Origin: Heracleum sosnowskyi
Lineage: Eukaryota > Streptophyta > Magnoliopsida > Apiales > Apiaceae
Assembly (NCBI GenBank): GCA_030848705.1
Contig: CM061244.1
Span: 47,905,190-47,969,189 of the forward strand
Reading direction: 5' to 3'
Length of the DNA stretch: 64,000 nucleotides
In this document: in pieces, positions 44,891 to 58,000 of the stretch
Numbering within the stretch: the first letter of the stretch is position 1
Layout: the number at the start of each line of letters is the position of its first letter
The notes under the pieces: model-generated
Databases searched by the model: none
What the model was told of the DNA's origin: nothing
The model's input: only the letters and a program-made list of their open reading frames with translations
Made by a program: the position numbers and the translations under genes

Positions 44891-47800
44891 TGTAATATCC
44901 CAAATTTTTGTAATAATTAAAACCTTGATGAATAGTGAATTTCCACTAATGAATAGTAAATTTGCTGACGAAAAGTTTTTCAGCCCACACCATGTAGACG
45001 ACATGGAGTGAATGTTTCGAAGTGATATTATTGATGTATAGGAAGAATAAAAGAATGTAAACGTGATCAGAATCAGAAGATTCCCCTCCGAGTTTTAAAT
45101 CACTATTCACTGGACAGTTAAGGATGAATTGATTTGATCGTTTTAAGAAAGTATGTGGAATGAGAAATCCATGATCATATCTTAAAACCAAGGAGAGAAA
45201 TCTAAGATTATATATTAGACAAAGGTAATGGAAGGACAAAGGAAGTACCCTAGCTTTGGTACAGAGAAACGTCTTTAAAACCACTTGAAACTATCGCGAA
45301 ACAAAAGCGTAATAAATTATGGATTAAACCCTAACAAAAGGAGGAGTATTATATGAGATCATCAAGTGCAATATATAAAAGGATTGAGGATGCAAAGGAT
45401 GACATAAGCATGATGCAAGGAAATGACATAAGCATGACAAAGTGATGACAAGGTGATGAATCACCACCTTGTCACCACATTCACCACCACCACAAGTTCA
45501 AATCTAGCCTTGTCATTGATGACAAGCCTTGTTATTAGCCACACAATTTAATTACAAAGTGTTAAAGGTTAATTAGACAAAAGAAAAGAAAGAAAAATCA
45601 AACAAAACAAAAGCAAAAAGAGAAGCATCAAGATGAACACTCCATTCGGCTATTTTCTTCAACCAAGGGCTTAAAAATTTTCATCCAACTTCCACTCAAC
45701 CATAATTCTTGATCTTGGGCTCTAAATCACCCTCATCCTATATCCAAGGTAGATTTCTAATCTTAGCCTCATCCATGGATCATAGCTTGGTCAAAAATGG
45801 ATTCAAAGTTGATGATGAATAGTGATGTGAATAGTAACTTCATAGAATCTTGTTTTGTTTTGATGATTTTAGGTTTGATTAACATAGTTAAGGAGCAAGG
45901 AAGGATATATCACCCATATATAGCCTTTGTTAAGATCCAAGGAAGGTATAAACTTCTTTCTTTTTAAGATTTTTGCTTGATCTAGTAAGTTAGAAGTGTT
46001 TGATGGAAACTATGTTAGAATAAAGCATGTATGCATGATTTTAAGCATGTTTGATGAATGATTTGTGGATGAACTTGTGAATTAGAGTGTGACCTTGTTT
46101 GGACAGAAAAATGGTAGTATAAGTTTGAGTTTGATTGGTGATTGGTTGATGGTTGATTGTAGATTAGATTGAGCGTTTAAAAAACATGGGAAGTACGCAT
46201 AAGCGCCGTTACCATGTCGGATTTTACTTAGGTAATTTAGACAGAAACTATGATTGCAAAACAGGGCATAAACTTGAGGTTTCTGACCATGAGCATGTAG
46301 GCTCTGTTTCCTAGATTATTTTAGCGAAAAAATCGTATCGTTTTGATTTACGGTTTAAGAGAAACACCCGTTTAAGTAAAAGCGGTTTCGCGTAACTAGA
46401 TAGTTCATTGTATGAACTTTGAGATAGGGATCAAGCCCTTTAAAATTGGAGTTGGATTGAGATATTAAAATGGATACTAGTATGTATAATTAGGAAAGGA
46501 AACCTAGAAGGGTTCGAGTTAAAAAGATGAGCTGGTGATTTTATAAAAATACGCGAACGAAGGTTGCGCGAGTGAAATACCCTTAAGGGGATGGTTTAAA
46601 ACAAGAAATGATAAAGTAAAAGAACTTGGGATTTGTTAATGGTTTTCACCCAAGCTTTTGACTTAGAAGTTTACGGAATGTCACGAGGTTATATATGACC
46701 AAGAGCGAGACATTTAATTTTCATTGGTAGAACTGTAGTGCTTGAGTTATAGCACATTAAATGGTTCAAGGGGACTGACTGTGAATTATGTATCTTGTTA
46801 TAAATCGACGCGCACACTCTCAAGCCCCCACTACCACACCACCAAGACCCCAAGGCAAGTTTTCAAATCCTACACCATATAATGATGCTGTTGTGATATA
46901 TGTTGTGGTATTACTATATATGCTGCTTTAATGTTGTGAAATGACTTATAACTGTTTTTGCTTTGTAAAAAGCTGTATAAGGTATAAGGTTTATATGCTA
47001 GCTAAGTACTAGATATATACCAAGGTTAAAGATTAAAGACTCTAAGTATAGAGCACTTGTACGATGGTTTTAAAACTTAGACCGGGAGTCAAATTATTAT
47101 TTTGTTTTAAACTACTGTCAAAAGCTAGAAGGTTCCAGGGATGGTTATATTTTAAATATTTATTAAATATTCCAATATCTATATTGTGGGATATTTAAGG
47201 TGAGATATTTAAATAATATTATAATAAATATTATTTGAATATTATTTAATTAAAGTGAATATATTTTGAATATTCACTTAAGTAGTTACATTGAATAATA
47301 ATTTAATATTTATTAATTGGGTATTTACTAAATATTCCAAAAATGATTTAAAATCATAGAACCTTATTATATGATCAAATGGTCTATTATTTACACAAAA
47401 ATATAATTTTTCTGATTTTCAGAAAAGATATTACAATTAGAGATTCCCAACTATTATCTTAAGATATTTAAAGGCAATTAAATGCGAATAGTATTTTTCC
47501 AACTCATCGAAAACTGGGAATCTAGTTCAAGGATTAGAGGACAAAGTTTGACTTCCACTGTTCCTCTAGAATACTTATAACTAGGGGATGGCTCCCCCAT
47601 TCAAGTAGAGTATTTCAAACTCGCTGAACTCTGAAATTTCAATAAACTCCCTGGTCATGATTTCAAAATACGTAGTAATCATCGGTAGTCTCGTTGACTA
47701 ATGTCAACCCACACTTTGACTTACTCCTTTCAATTACTCTGGAGTAAGGTATTCTGAACGGTTACAAAGTTTTGACAAGTAGTTGTACTTGGGAAAAATG

Positions 47801-48852
47801 GAATTAAATTCCGATTTCCGTTTCATTAATATTTTTCATCATGGGAATTGGAAAGGCCTACACGGCAATGAAATAGGTGCCGGGGTAGTGCCAAAATTAT
47901 CAAGGCTTACCCGGTGACAAAATAGGCCCGAGGTAGTGATCTCTTGAGTGCTAAGGCTTACCCGGTGACGAAATAGGCCCGAGGTAGTGATCTCTTAGCA
48001 CAGTGGCCCGTATGCGGTCAGGGTGATAACCGAACATGAAGTCGTCCTTCTACTAGTAGAAAAGAAAAGTTACGATACAACGGCTGATCACCGTGTATCG
48101 GGTGTTCCAGTACATTCCCTTCCCTCCAATTGGAGTTGAGCTGCACATTGTAACAAAAGCCTAGGCGCTGAGTTACTGATAATGTGACAGTAATAAGTAA
48201 TGATGTTCCTCATACAGTAGTAGCACTGTATGGTATGTTTTGACGAAAAGAGAAATAAATATATCATTCTGTATACGAATGAAGTTTTAAAGGTTTTCCT
48301 TTATGATATAAGCTTACTTATATGCTTATGCTGTATTGTATTATTGCTGGGCCGAGTGCTCACTCTTGCTTTTTCTCTCTATACATATATATCACAACAC
48401 AACAGCTAGAGTAGATGGCCAGGATTCGTCGTACCGCTCGGAAGCGCGTCAGAGCTATACAGGCCGCCAGTAGCATGGTTGTTACAGTTGATCAGGTAGG
48501 AGTACTGAGTTGGTTCGGAGTGTAACTCTTGTTGCTCCGGCTTAATTATAAGTATCACTTATGTATATTAATGAACAAGAACAAACTTTTGCGCTACCTT
48601 ATGGTTTCACATAGAAATCATACTGGTAGTAGGTTGCAGTATTTTACTTTTGGGTTGTAATAACTTTAATTTATGGATCATATGACTACTGTATTGTAAG
48701 TTCGTTTCTGAGACATAACTGGCGTGAGTATATTGATGGTGGGGTCACCATGTGTGATGATTTATTGTTTTATAGTTCAAGTATTAAGTGTTTATACGGA
48801 ACAAGGGATCGTGACAACCCAGATCTCCGACCCCGGGTCTGGGGGTGTTACA
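44891..48852 (+). repeat. Element E 5' LTR
   Basis: This 3962-bp repeat is about 99% identical by eye to 55077-59039, with mostly transitions clustered in the first few hundred bases. It contains the tandem repeat shared with B (about 47870-48005), which includes gcttacccggtgacgaaata. It ends gggggtgttaca directly before the primer site. Confidence 0.96.
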
Positions 48853-48855
48853 AAA

Positions 48856-49065
48856 ATGGCATCAGAGCCTATAGTTATTAATCTCAGAAACGATAGGGCG
48901 TTAGGAATAATAAATGCAACTATAATAATAAGAAGAACTCCCATCGAGTTCATGGTTGGGCTACCGGATGTAGCACCGACTGTTAAAACCCGCAAGGGAA
49001 CTTTGATTACACAGTATAGTAACCTAGTTTTCGCTTGTATAGGTATTCGCGGCCGAGGAGGCTGA
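48856..49065 (+). CDS. Short leader ORF overlapping the primer site
   Basis: An ATG formed across the LTR-primer junction opens a 69-codon frame (MASEPIVINLRNDRALGIIN) that stops at 49065, overlapping the start of ORF0 in another frame. Its last third survives in element B (19528 onward) with several amino-acid replacements, which argues against strong constraint. It may be a chance or regulatory upstream ORF, or a first exon. Confidence 0.3.
   Translation: MASEPIVINLRNDRALGIINATIIIRRTPIEFMVGLPDVAPTVKTRKGTLITQYSNLVFACIGIRGRGG
48857..48869 (+). other. Element E primer binding site
   Basis: tggcatcagagcc begins four bases after the LTR. It matches the initiator-Met-tRNA type site TGGTATCAGAGC with one mismatch, the usual primer of chromoviruses. 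In element B this site is deleted. Confidence 0.85.
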
Positions 49066-49816
49066 TGACTTTGAGACCCAGCACGACGAGGCTCTGCTGG
49101 CGGCTGAGGACGACCCCGTGGACGACCCCATGGAGGATCTCGAGGAGGATACTGAGGACCCGAACGAGGATCCGGAAGAGGACCCCACGACTGTGTTTGA
49201 CCTTCCTACTTCTCCTATTCCCTCCATTGATGGATATTCGACTGATGATGATGATTCCACTGAGGGGGATCAGATTGTACCTGATGTAGTTACTACGGAT
49301 GATGATGAGACTTCTGAGGATAGTGCTAGCCGAGAAGGCATCAGGATGTACCCTCTGCCTATTATGAGAGTCCTTACCCCTCCTGTGCCCCCATTGAGCC
49401 CGTTACCATCAGACGATGACTATGATCTTGCCCCTGAGGGATATGAGGAGGACCAGGCTATGACTGATCCAGACACACCTCCTCCCTCACCTACTGGAGT
49501 ACCTACTGTGATCCATGATTGGATGATTGGCCGGCTGACCACTGACTTGGCAGCGACAGAGGCTAGAGCTGATGAGCTGAGGAGATAGTTAGCTGCAGAG
49601 AGAGAGACCCGTCGTTCTTATCAGGACGGGATGAGGTTTATGACTCCTATGGAGATGAGACTTGATATTTCCCGCATCGAGTGGCGAGCTATGGTCCGCA
49701 TGAGAGGCATGTCTGTTATTGATGAGGGACTAGTACCCCGACTAGCTACAGAGAGGATTTGGGCAGATGCTATGGCGCGTGTCAGGAATCTGACCCGCTC
49801 AGAGGGGGAGACTTGA
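49043..49816 (+). pseudogene. Element E pre-gag ORF (ORF0), one nonsense codon
   Basis: Collinear with B's ORF0 over 774 nt with no net length change. Same layout: acidic N-terminus, proline-rich middle (PPVPPLSPLPSDDDYDLAP) and helical C-terminus. A TAG at 49586-49588 replaces the CAG seen in B, after LRR; the frame then continues to the TGA at 49814-49816. As in B, there is no ATG at the start, and the frame opens after cgcttgtatag, which resembles a splice acceptor. Function unknown. Confidence 0.65.
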
Positions 49817-50333
49817 TAGGTGATAGATAGCTTAGTTCTCTAAACTCAGATGGCCGTTAGTAGTGCCAGTTTTTGTGGGATGGTTCCGATGTATAGTAGT
49901 ATCCTTTCTGAGTTAGAGATAGGCTGATCAGACTGACGTAGCAGATGTTGACAGGTTGACTGGTAGTACTTAGCTTTTGACTGTTGTAGGGATGATGTAT
50001 TTCAGCGATGTGTTCGCTTTTGATGGAACTTTGACTCAGCATCTCGTGACTTTATGTCACTAATGTATATATTCATGCATTTCAGTTCGATAAAGCTTTC
50101 AGTTTTAAGATTTAATATCCCCTGCCATTTCAATTGTTTTACAAGTTATTAGTTTTGACATATAAACTGTGCAACCCCCATTTTGACAAAAAAAAAATTC
50201 CTATAAAAAGAGTTTTGTGTGAGCAAGGATGATTTCCAAGATTTTCACCAAGGACTCAATTGATTCAACCACATATTTTAAAAAGGAACAAATGGTTTTA
50301 ATAATAAAAGTTTTGCTTAAAAATATCAGGAAA
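49817..50333 (+). other. Spacer between ORF0 and gag of element E
   Basis: There is no ORF of note on the plus strand apart from an in-frame N-terminal extension of gag from 50229. A tataaaaag after an A run (about 50202-50212) could act as an internal promoter, but B lacks an equivalent context. Confidence 0.4.
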
Positions 50334-51680
50334 ATGCCACCCCGACGTATGGGAACACGAGCACGCCTTGCCAATTCTACGGCTCAGGGCAGTGTTAACC
50401 AGGGGGATGAAAGGCAAAACTATCATAATGAGGAAGAAAACCCAGACTTCCACGAGATGGAAGAACAGAACCCTGAGGAAGGTGAGTATGAAGGAAGCGG
50501 AGAGGATGATGATTACAATGAGTTTGATGATCAGGACTACGAAGAGGAAGAGTATGAGAGTACTCAGAATGTAGAGGTTCCCGGTGGAAACCCGATGGAC
50601 CAATTTATGCACCTACTCCGACAAAATTTGAACCAGCACCCACCGCCACCACCACCAGGCCCCAATACTGCGGGGCATAGTGCTTTTAAGGCTTTTAAGT
50701 CTTTAGGACCCCCGGAATTTCAGGGATCTGCTGACCCTGTTGAGGCAAGAGCTTGGTTGAAGGAAATGGAAAAAATCTTTTGAAATCCTAGGCATTGAGG
50801 AAACCCAAAAGACCGTCTTTGCTACATACCTCCTGAAAGGGGAGGCTAACTACTGGTGGGAATCAAAGAAAAACCTAGAAACAAATACCGTTGTTACCTG
50901 GGCAAGGTTTACTACTTTATTTCTGGAAAAGTATTTCCCTGTGTTCATGGAAGCACAAATGGAAAGGAAGTTTTTGGAACTGAAACAGGATAACATGACT
51001 GTGGCAGAATATGAAGCCAAGTTTACTGAATTGTCTAGGTTTGTTCCAGATTTTGTCAATACTGACTTGAAGAGGTCAAGAAGGTTTCAACAAGGGCTGA
51101 AACAATTGATTCAGAATAGAGTAGCAGTGTTGGAATTAACGGACTATGCGTCGTTAGTGCAAAAGGCAACCATAGTGGAAGCAGGTAGTGAGCAAAGTCA
51201 GAAAGGAAGAGAAGAGAAAAAGAGGAAGTTTGGTAATCAAGGAGGAAGCTCGGTGAACAAGAGCTTTCCAGTAAGGACATTCGGAGGGATCAGGTCTCAG
51301 CTATTAAGGAATTCAGGATTCAGGAAACCAGAGAATAAGAGTCTAAGCCAGGGCGGCAGACAGACTGGAGTGTCCCGTTTTAATCAACCTCGACCCCCAC
51401 TACCTGACTGCAAGACTTGTGGAAGAAAACACCTGGGAGAATGTGCCCTAAAGTCGGTAACTTGCTTCACGTGCAACAAGACAGGGCATTACTCCAACTC
51501 CTGCCCCCGAAACGATCAGAAGTGTTTTCAATGTGGAAAATTAGGACACGTGAAAAGAGACTGCCCTATGGCAAACCCTGCCGGCTCGAGAATCAGTGGA
51601 GCCTCCTCTAACAAGCCCCCAACTGCTAGAACTTTCAACATGACGGTGAGAGATGCCGTAAGGGACACTAATGTGATAGC
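50334..51680 (+). pseudogene. Element E gag (one frameshift)
   Basis: It starts at ATG 50334 (MPPRRMGTRARLANS); an in-frame upstream ATG at 50229 is possible but less likely, given that B matches from MPPRR. An acidic stretch (GEDDDYNEFDDQDYEEEE), PPPPPPGP and the gag core follow. An extra A in an A run near 50770 shifts the frame, and the stop at 50783 results. The correct frame resumes (evident from 50941). Three cysteine knuckles are present: CKTCGRKHLGEC, CFTCNKTGHYSNSC and CFQCGKLGHVKRDC. It is fused in frame to protease. Confidence 0.92.
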
Positions 51681-52929
51681 ATGTACCCTTTTACTCAACA
51701 CCGTCAATGCAAATGTTTTATTTGATTCGGGAGCTACCAAGTCTTTTATTTCGAGGGATTTTGCGAGTCAGTTAAGACTTAGGGCGGAACCATTAAAAGA
51801 AGTATTAGAGGTAGAAATAGCAAATCGGGAAGTAATTCCAGTTGATGAAATACACAAAGACTGTAGCCTAGTAATAGAAGGTCGACAGTTTCGTGTAGAT
51901 TTGGTTCCATTTAAATTAGGGGAATTTGATGTTATTCTGGGAATGGATTGGTTGTCGAGCAATGGTGCTCAGATAGATTATGAAAGAAAGAAAGTTTGGA
52001 TTAAAACGTCCGAAGGGTGGGAGGTCGTGTTCAAGGGACAACGACAAACCCGTAAGTTTTTAACCATGGCCCAAACCAAGAGGTTGTTGCGGCATGGGTG
52101 TGAGGCTTACTTAGCTTATGTGATAGATACAAATCGAGAGGTTCCTAAGTTACAAAATATTCCTATAGTTAATGAATTTGAAGACGTATTTCTGGAAGAC
52201 CTTCCGGGATTACCACCTGATTGGGAGATAGAATTCGCTATCGAATTAGCTCCAGGGACGGCGCCAGTTTCAAAGGCCCCGTACAGGTTAGCTCCGGTAG
52301 AAATGAAAGAGTTAGTCAGTCAATTGCAGGAATTGCTAGATAAGGGAATGATAAGACCCAGCGTGTCACCATGGGGTGCACCAGTGCTGTTTGTGAAAAA
52401 GAAGGATGGTAGTTTGAGATTGTGTATAGACTACCGAGAACTAAACAAGTTGACCATTAAGAACCGATATCCTTTACCAAGGATTGATGATTTGTTTGAC
52501 CAATTGAAAGATGCAGTTTACTTCTCCAAGATTGACCTGAGGACTGGATATCACCAGTTAAAGATAAAACCTGAAGATATACCCAAGACTGCATTTCGCA
52601 CGAGGTATGGGCACTATGAGTTTTTAGTAATGTCGTTCGGGCTGACAAATGCCCCCGCAGCCTTCATGGACCTAATGAATAGAGTCTTTAAGCAATACTT
52701 GGACAAGTGCGTCATAGTTTTTATTGATGATATTTTAGTCTACTCCAAGACAGAGGAGGAACACGCAGAACACTTGAGAATAGTGTTAGAGACTTTGAGA
52801 AAGGAAAGACTTTATGCTAAGTTTTCCAAGTGTGAATTTTGGCTGAGAGAAGTACAGTTTCTAGGCCATGTAGTCAGCAGTGATGGAGTGCTAGTTGACC
52901 CTGCTAAGATAGAAGCCGTTTCAAATTAG
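51681..52929 (+). pseudogene. Element E protease and reverse transcriptase
   Basis: The protease has FDSGATKSFI and FDVILGMDWL. The RT has LCIDYRELNKLTIKNRYPLP, KIDLRTGYHQ, MSFGLTNAPAAFMDLMN and FIDDILVYSKT, with FLGHVVSSDG after it. The frame is uninterrupted from gag until TAG at 52927-52929, where B retains TGG (VSNWDRP). All catalytic Asp residues are present. This is the best preserved RT in the window. Confidence 0.93.
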
Positions 52930-55038
52930 GACAGACCGACCACCCCGACTGAGGTGAGAAGTTTTATAGGCTTAGCCGGGTATTATCGAAGATTTGTGAA
53001 AGATTTCGCCAAGATAGCAGCCCCACTAACCCGACTGACCCAAAAGACTGAGAAGTTTGAGTGGACTGAGAAATGTGAAAAGAGTTTTCAGGAATTGAAA
53101 AGGAGGCTAGTTACTGCCCCTGTACTGGCACTGCCAGATGGAAAAGGAAATTTTGTGATTTATAGTGACGCATCACACAAAGGGTTAGGATGCGTGCTTA
53201 TGCAACACGAAAGGGTGATTGCATATGCTTCTAGGAAGTTAAAAGAATATGAGAGTAGATATCCTACCCATGATTTGGAATTAGAAGCAATAGTTTTTGC
53301 CTTAAAGATTTGGAGGCATTACTTATATGGAGAAAAGTGTGAGATCTACACAGACCATAAGAGCCTTAAGTACATTTTCACTCAGAAAGAGCTCAATATG
53401 AGACAGAGGAGATGGTTAGAATTAATCAAAGATTATGATTGCAAGATTCTTTACCACCCAGGGAAGGCCAATGTGGTGGCCGATGCCCTTAGTAGGAAGG
53501 AGAGACTCAAAATGATAACCTCCTCAGAGAAGTTAATCCAAGAGTTTGAAAAGATGGAGATGGAGGTTAAAATAACCGGAGGTGGCACAGAGAAATTATT
53601 TGAGATCGCACTACAATCAGATTTGCTACAAAAGATCAAATTAAGTCAAGAACGCATGATGAGCGAAGGGAAAGAGCTAATGACGGGAGAGGAATTAAGG
53701 ACTGAGAGAGACGGTAAGGGAGTTATGAGGTATACTTACCGGATTTGGATTCCTAATGACCAGGAATTAAAAGACGAGATTCTACATGAGAGTCATAGCT
53801 CAAGATATTCAATTCACCCGGGAAGTACCAAGATGTATAGGGATTTAAAGGAATATTATTGGTGGCCTAACATGAAAAAGGACGTAACAGAGTGGGTAAG
53901 CAAATGTCTGACCTGCCAAAGAGTAAAGGCAGAACACCAAAGACCCGGTGGACTCTTAAGACCCCTAGAGATTCCAGAATGGAAATGGGAACAAATAGCC
54001 ATGGACTTCGTAGTAGGACTGCCACGAACCAAAGCTAATCACGACGCCATCTGGGTAATAGTAGACCGGTTGACGAAGTCAGCCCACTTCCTTCCGATTA
54101 ATGAAAGATACACTGTCGATAGGCTAGTGGATGTTTACATGAAAGAAATTGTGGCGAGACATGGAGTTCCAGTCTCCATTGTGTCAGACAGAGACCCTAG
54201 ATTTAACTCCAGATTTTGGAGAAGCTTTCAGGAATGTGTAGGAAACAAGCTAAACATGGGTACCGCTTACCATCCCCAGACGGATGGGCAAAGTGAGAGA
54301 ACTATCCAAACCTTAGAGGATATGTTGAGAGTTTGTGCCATAGATTTCAAAGGAAATTGGGATGATCACCTACCCCTGATAGAGTTTTCCTACAACAACA
54401 GTTTTCATGCAAGTATCGGGATGCCCCCGTATGAGGCCTTGTATGGAAGAAGATGTCGATCACCCTTGTATTGGGATGAAGTTGGAGAGCGAAAAATGCT
54501 CGGACCCGAAATGGTCCAACAGACTAAGGATGCAATAGACCTTATCAGAGGACGGCTGGTAGCAGCCCAAGACAGACAGAAGAAATATGCAGACTTGGCC
54601 CGAAAGGACAAAGAATACGAAGTGGGAGATCGTGTGCTGTTGAAAGTATCTCCGTGGAAGGGATTGATGAGATTCGGAAAGAAAGGGAAATTGAGCCCCA
54701 GATATATTGGACCGTTCGAGATCTTGAGACGTATCGGGGAAGTAGCTTACGAGCTAGCCTTGCCCCCAAACCTGCAGCAAGTTCACAACGTGTTCCATGT
54801 GTCCATGTTAAGGAAGTATAATCCGGATGCCAGACACGTGGTAGAATACGAGCAAGTAGATATACAACCAGACCTGTCATATATAGAGCAGCCGGTAGAA
54901 ATCATTGACCGCAAGGATCAAGTGCTAAGGAATAAAGTTATAAAGCTGGTAAGAGTTTTGTGGAGAAATCATAATGTTGAAGAATCCACTTGGGAACTAG
55001 AGAGCGCAATGCTAGAAAAGTACCCTCATCTATTTTGA
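52930..55038 (+). pseudogene. Element E RNase H, integrase and chromodomain
   Basis: In frame with the upstream part after the TAG. It contains the RT end (GYYRRFVKDFAKIAAPLTRL) and RNase H (YSDASHKGLGCVL, HDLELEAIVFALK, YTDHKSLKYIF, VADALSRK). The integrase zinc domain runs H...H...CLTCQRVK, and the core has MDFVVGLP, VSDRDPRF and HPQTDGQSERT. A GPFEIL region and a C-terminal chromodomain (EIIDRKDQVLRNK, VLWRNHNVEESTWE) follow, ending at TGA 55036-55038. About 700 codons are open without interruption. All motifs look catalytically complete. Confidence 0.93.
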
Positions 55039-55059
55039 TCTGATTCCGGGACGGAATCC

Positions 55060-55076
55060 TTTTAAGTAGGGGAGAC
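55060..55076 (+). other. Element E polypurine tract
   Basis: ttttaagtaggggagac directly precedes the 3' LTR start TGTAATATCCC. It is the same tract as in element B. Confidence 0.82.
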
Positions 55077-58000
55077 TGTAATATCCCAAATTTTTGTAAT
55101 AATTAAAACCTTGATGAGTAGTGAATTTCCACTGATGAATAGTAAATTTGCTGACGAAAAGTTTTTCAGCCCACACTATGTAGACGACATGGAATGAATG
55201 TTTCGAAGTGATATTATTGATGTATAGGAAGAATAAAAGAATGTAAACGCGATCAGAATCAGAAGATTCCCCTCCGAGTTTTAAATCACTATTCACTGGA
55301 CAGTTAAGGATGAATTCATTTGATCGTTTTAAGAAAGTATGTGGAATGAGAAATCCATGATCATATCTTAAACCAAGGAGAGAAATCTAAGATTATATAT
55401 TAGACAAAGGTAATGGAAGGACAAAGGAAGTACCCTAGCTTTGGTACAGAGAAACGTCTTTAAAACCACTTGAAACTATCGCGAAACAAAAGCGTAATAA
55501 ATTATGGATTAAACCCTAACAAAAGGAGGAGTATTATATGAGATCATCAAGTGCAATATATAAAAGGATTGAGGATGCAAAGGATGACATAAGCATGATG
55601 CAAGGAAATGACATAAGCATGACAAAGTGATGACAAGGTGATGAATCACCACCTTGTCACCACATTCACCACCACCACAAGTTCAAATCTAGCCTTGTCA
55701 TTGATGACAAGCCTTGTTATTAGCCACACAATTTAATTACAAAGTGTTAAAGGTTAATTAGACAAAAGAAAAGAAAGAAAAATCAAACAAAACAAAAGCA
55801 AAAAGAGAAGCATCAAGATGAACACTCCATTCGGCTATTTTCTTCAACCAAGGGCTTAAAAATTTGCATCCAACTTCCACTCAACCATAATTCTTGATCT
55901 TGGGCTCTAAATCACCCTCATCCTATATCCAAGGTAGATCTCTAATCTTAGCCTCATCCATGGATCATAGCTTGGTCAAAAATGGATTCAAAGTTGATGA
56001 TGAATAGTGATGTGAATAGTAACTTCATAGAATCTTGTTTTGTTTTGATGATTTTAGGTTTGATTAACATAGTTAAGGAGCAAGGAAGGATATATCACCC
56101 ATATATAGCCTTTGTTAAGATCCAAGGAAGGTATAAACTTCTTTCTTTTTAAGATTTTTGCTTGATCTAGTAAGTTAGAAGTGTTTGATGGAAACTATGT
56201 TAGAATAAAGCATGTATGCATGATTTTAAGCATGTTTGATGAATGATTTATGGATGAACTTGTGAATTAGAGTGTGACCTTGTTTGGACAGAAAAATGGT
56301 AGTATAAGTTTGAGTTTGATTGGTGATTGGTTGATGGTTGATTGTAGATTAGATTGAGTGTTTAAAAAACACGGGAAGTACGCATAAGCGCCGTTACCAT
56401 GTCGGATTTTACTTAGGTAGTTTAGACAGAACCTATGATTGCAAAACAGGGCATAAACTTGAGGTTTCTGACCATGAGCATGTAGGCTCTGTTTCCTAGA
56501 TTATTTTAGCGAAAGAATCGTATCGTTTTGATTTACGGTTTAAGAGAAACGCCCGTTTTAGTAAAAGCGGTTTCGCGTAACTAGATAGTTCATTGTATGA
56601 ACTTTGAGATAGGGATAAAGCCCTTTAAAATTGGAGTTGGATTGAGATATTAAAATGGATACTAGTATGTATAATTAGGAAAGGAAACCTAGAAGGGTTC
56701 GAGTTAAAAAGATGAGCTGGTGATTTTATAAAAATACGCGAACGAAGGTTGCGCGAGTGAAATACCCTTAAGGGGATGGTTTAAAACAAGAAATGATAAA
56801 GTAAAAGAACTTGGGATTTGTGAATGGTTTTCACCCAAGCTTTTGACTTAGAAGTTTACGGAATGTCACGAGGTTATAGATGACCAAGAGCGAGACGTTT
56901 AATTTTCATTGGTAGAACTGTAGTGCTTGAGTTATAGCACATTAAATGGTTCAAGGGGACTGACTGTGAATTATGTATCTTGTTATAGATCGACGCGCAC
57001 ACTCTCAAGCCCCCACTACCACACCACCAAGACCCCAAGGTAGGTTTTCAAACCCTACACCATATAATGATGCTGTTGTGATATATGTTGTGGTATTACT
57101 ATATATGCTGCTTTAATGCTGTGAAATGACTTATAACTGTTTTTGCTTTGTAAAAAGTTGTATAAGGTATAAGGTTTATATGCTAGCTAAGTACTAGATA
57201 TATACCAAGGTTAAAAATTAAAGACTCTAAGTATAGAGCACTTGTACGATGGTTTTAAAACTTAGACCGGGAGTCAAATTATTATTTTGTTTTAAACTAC
57301 TGTCAAAAGCTGGAAGGTTCCAGGGACGGTTATATTTTAAATATTGATTAAATATTCCAATATCTATATTGTGGGATATTTAAGGTGAGATATTTAAATA
57401 ATATTATAATAAATATTATTTGAATATTATTTAATTAAAGTGAATATATTTTGAATATTCACTTAAGTAGTTACATTGAATAATAATTTAATATTTATTA
57501 ATTGGGTATTTACTAAATATTCCAAAAATGATTTAAAATCATAGAACCTTATTATATGATCAAAGGGTCTATTATTTACAAAAAAATATAATTTTTCTGA
57601 TTTTCAGAAAAGATATTACAATTAGATATTCCCAACTATTATCTTAAGATATTTAAAGGCAATTAAATGCGAATAGTATTTTTCCAACTCATCGAAAACT
57701 GGGAATCTAGTTCAAGGATTAGAGGACAAAGTTTTACTTCCACTGTTCCTCTAGAATACTTATAACTAGGGGATGGCTCCCCCATTCAAGTAGTGTATTT
57801 CAAACTCGCTGAACTCTGAAATTTCAATAAACTCCCTGGTCATGATTTCAAAATACGTAGTAATCATCGGTAGTCTCGTTGACTAATGTCAACCCACACT
57901 TTGACTTACTCCTTTCAATTACTCTGGAGTAAGGTATTCTGAACGGTTACAAAGTTTTGACAAGTAGTTGTACTTGGGAAAAATGGAATTAAATTCCGAT

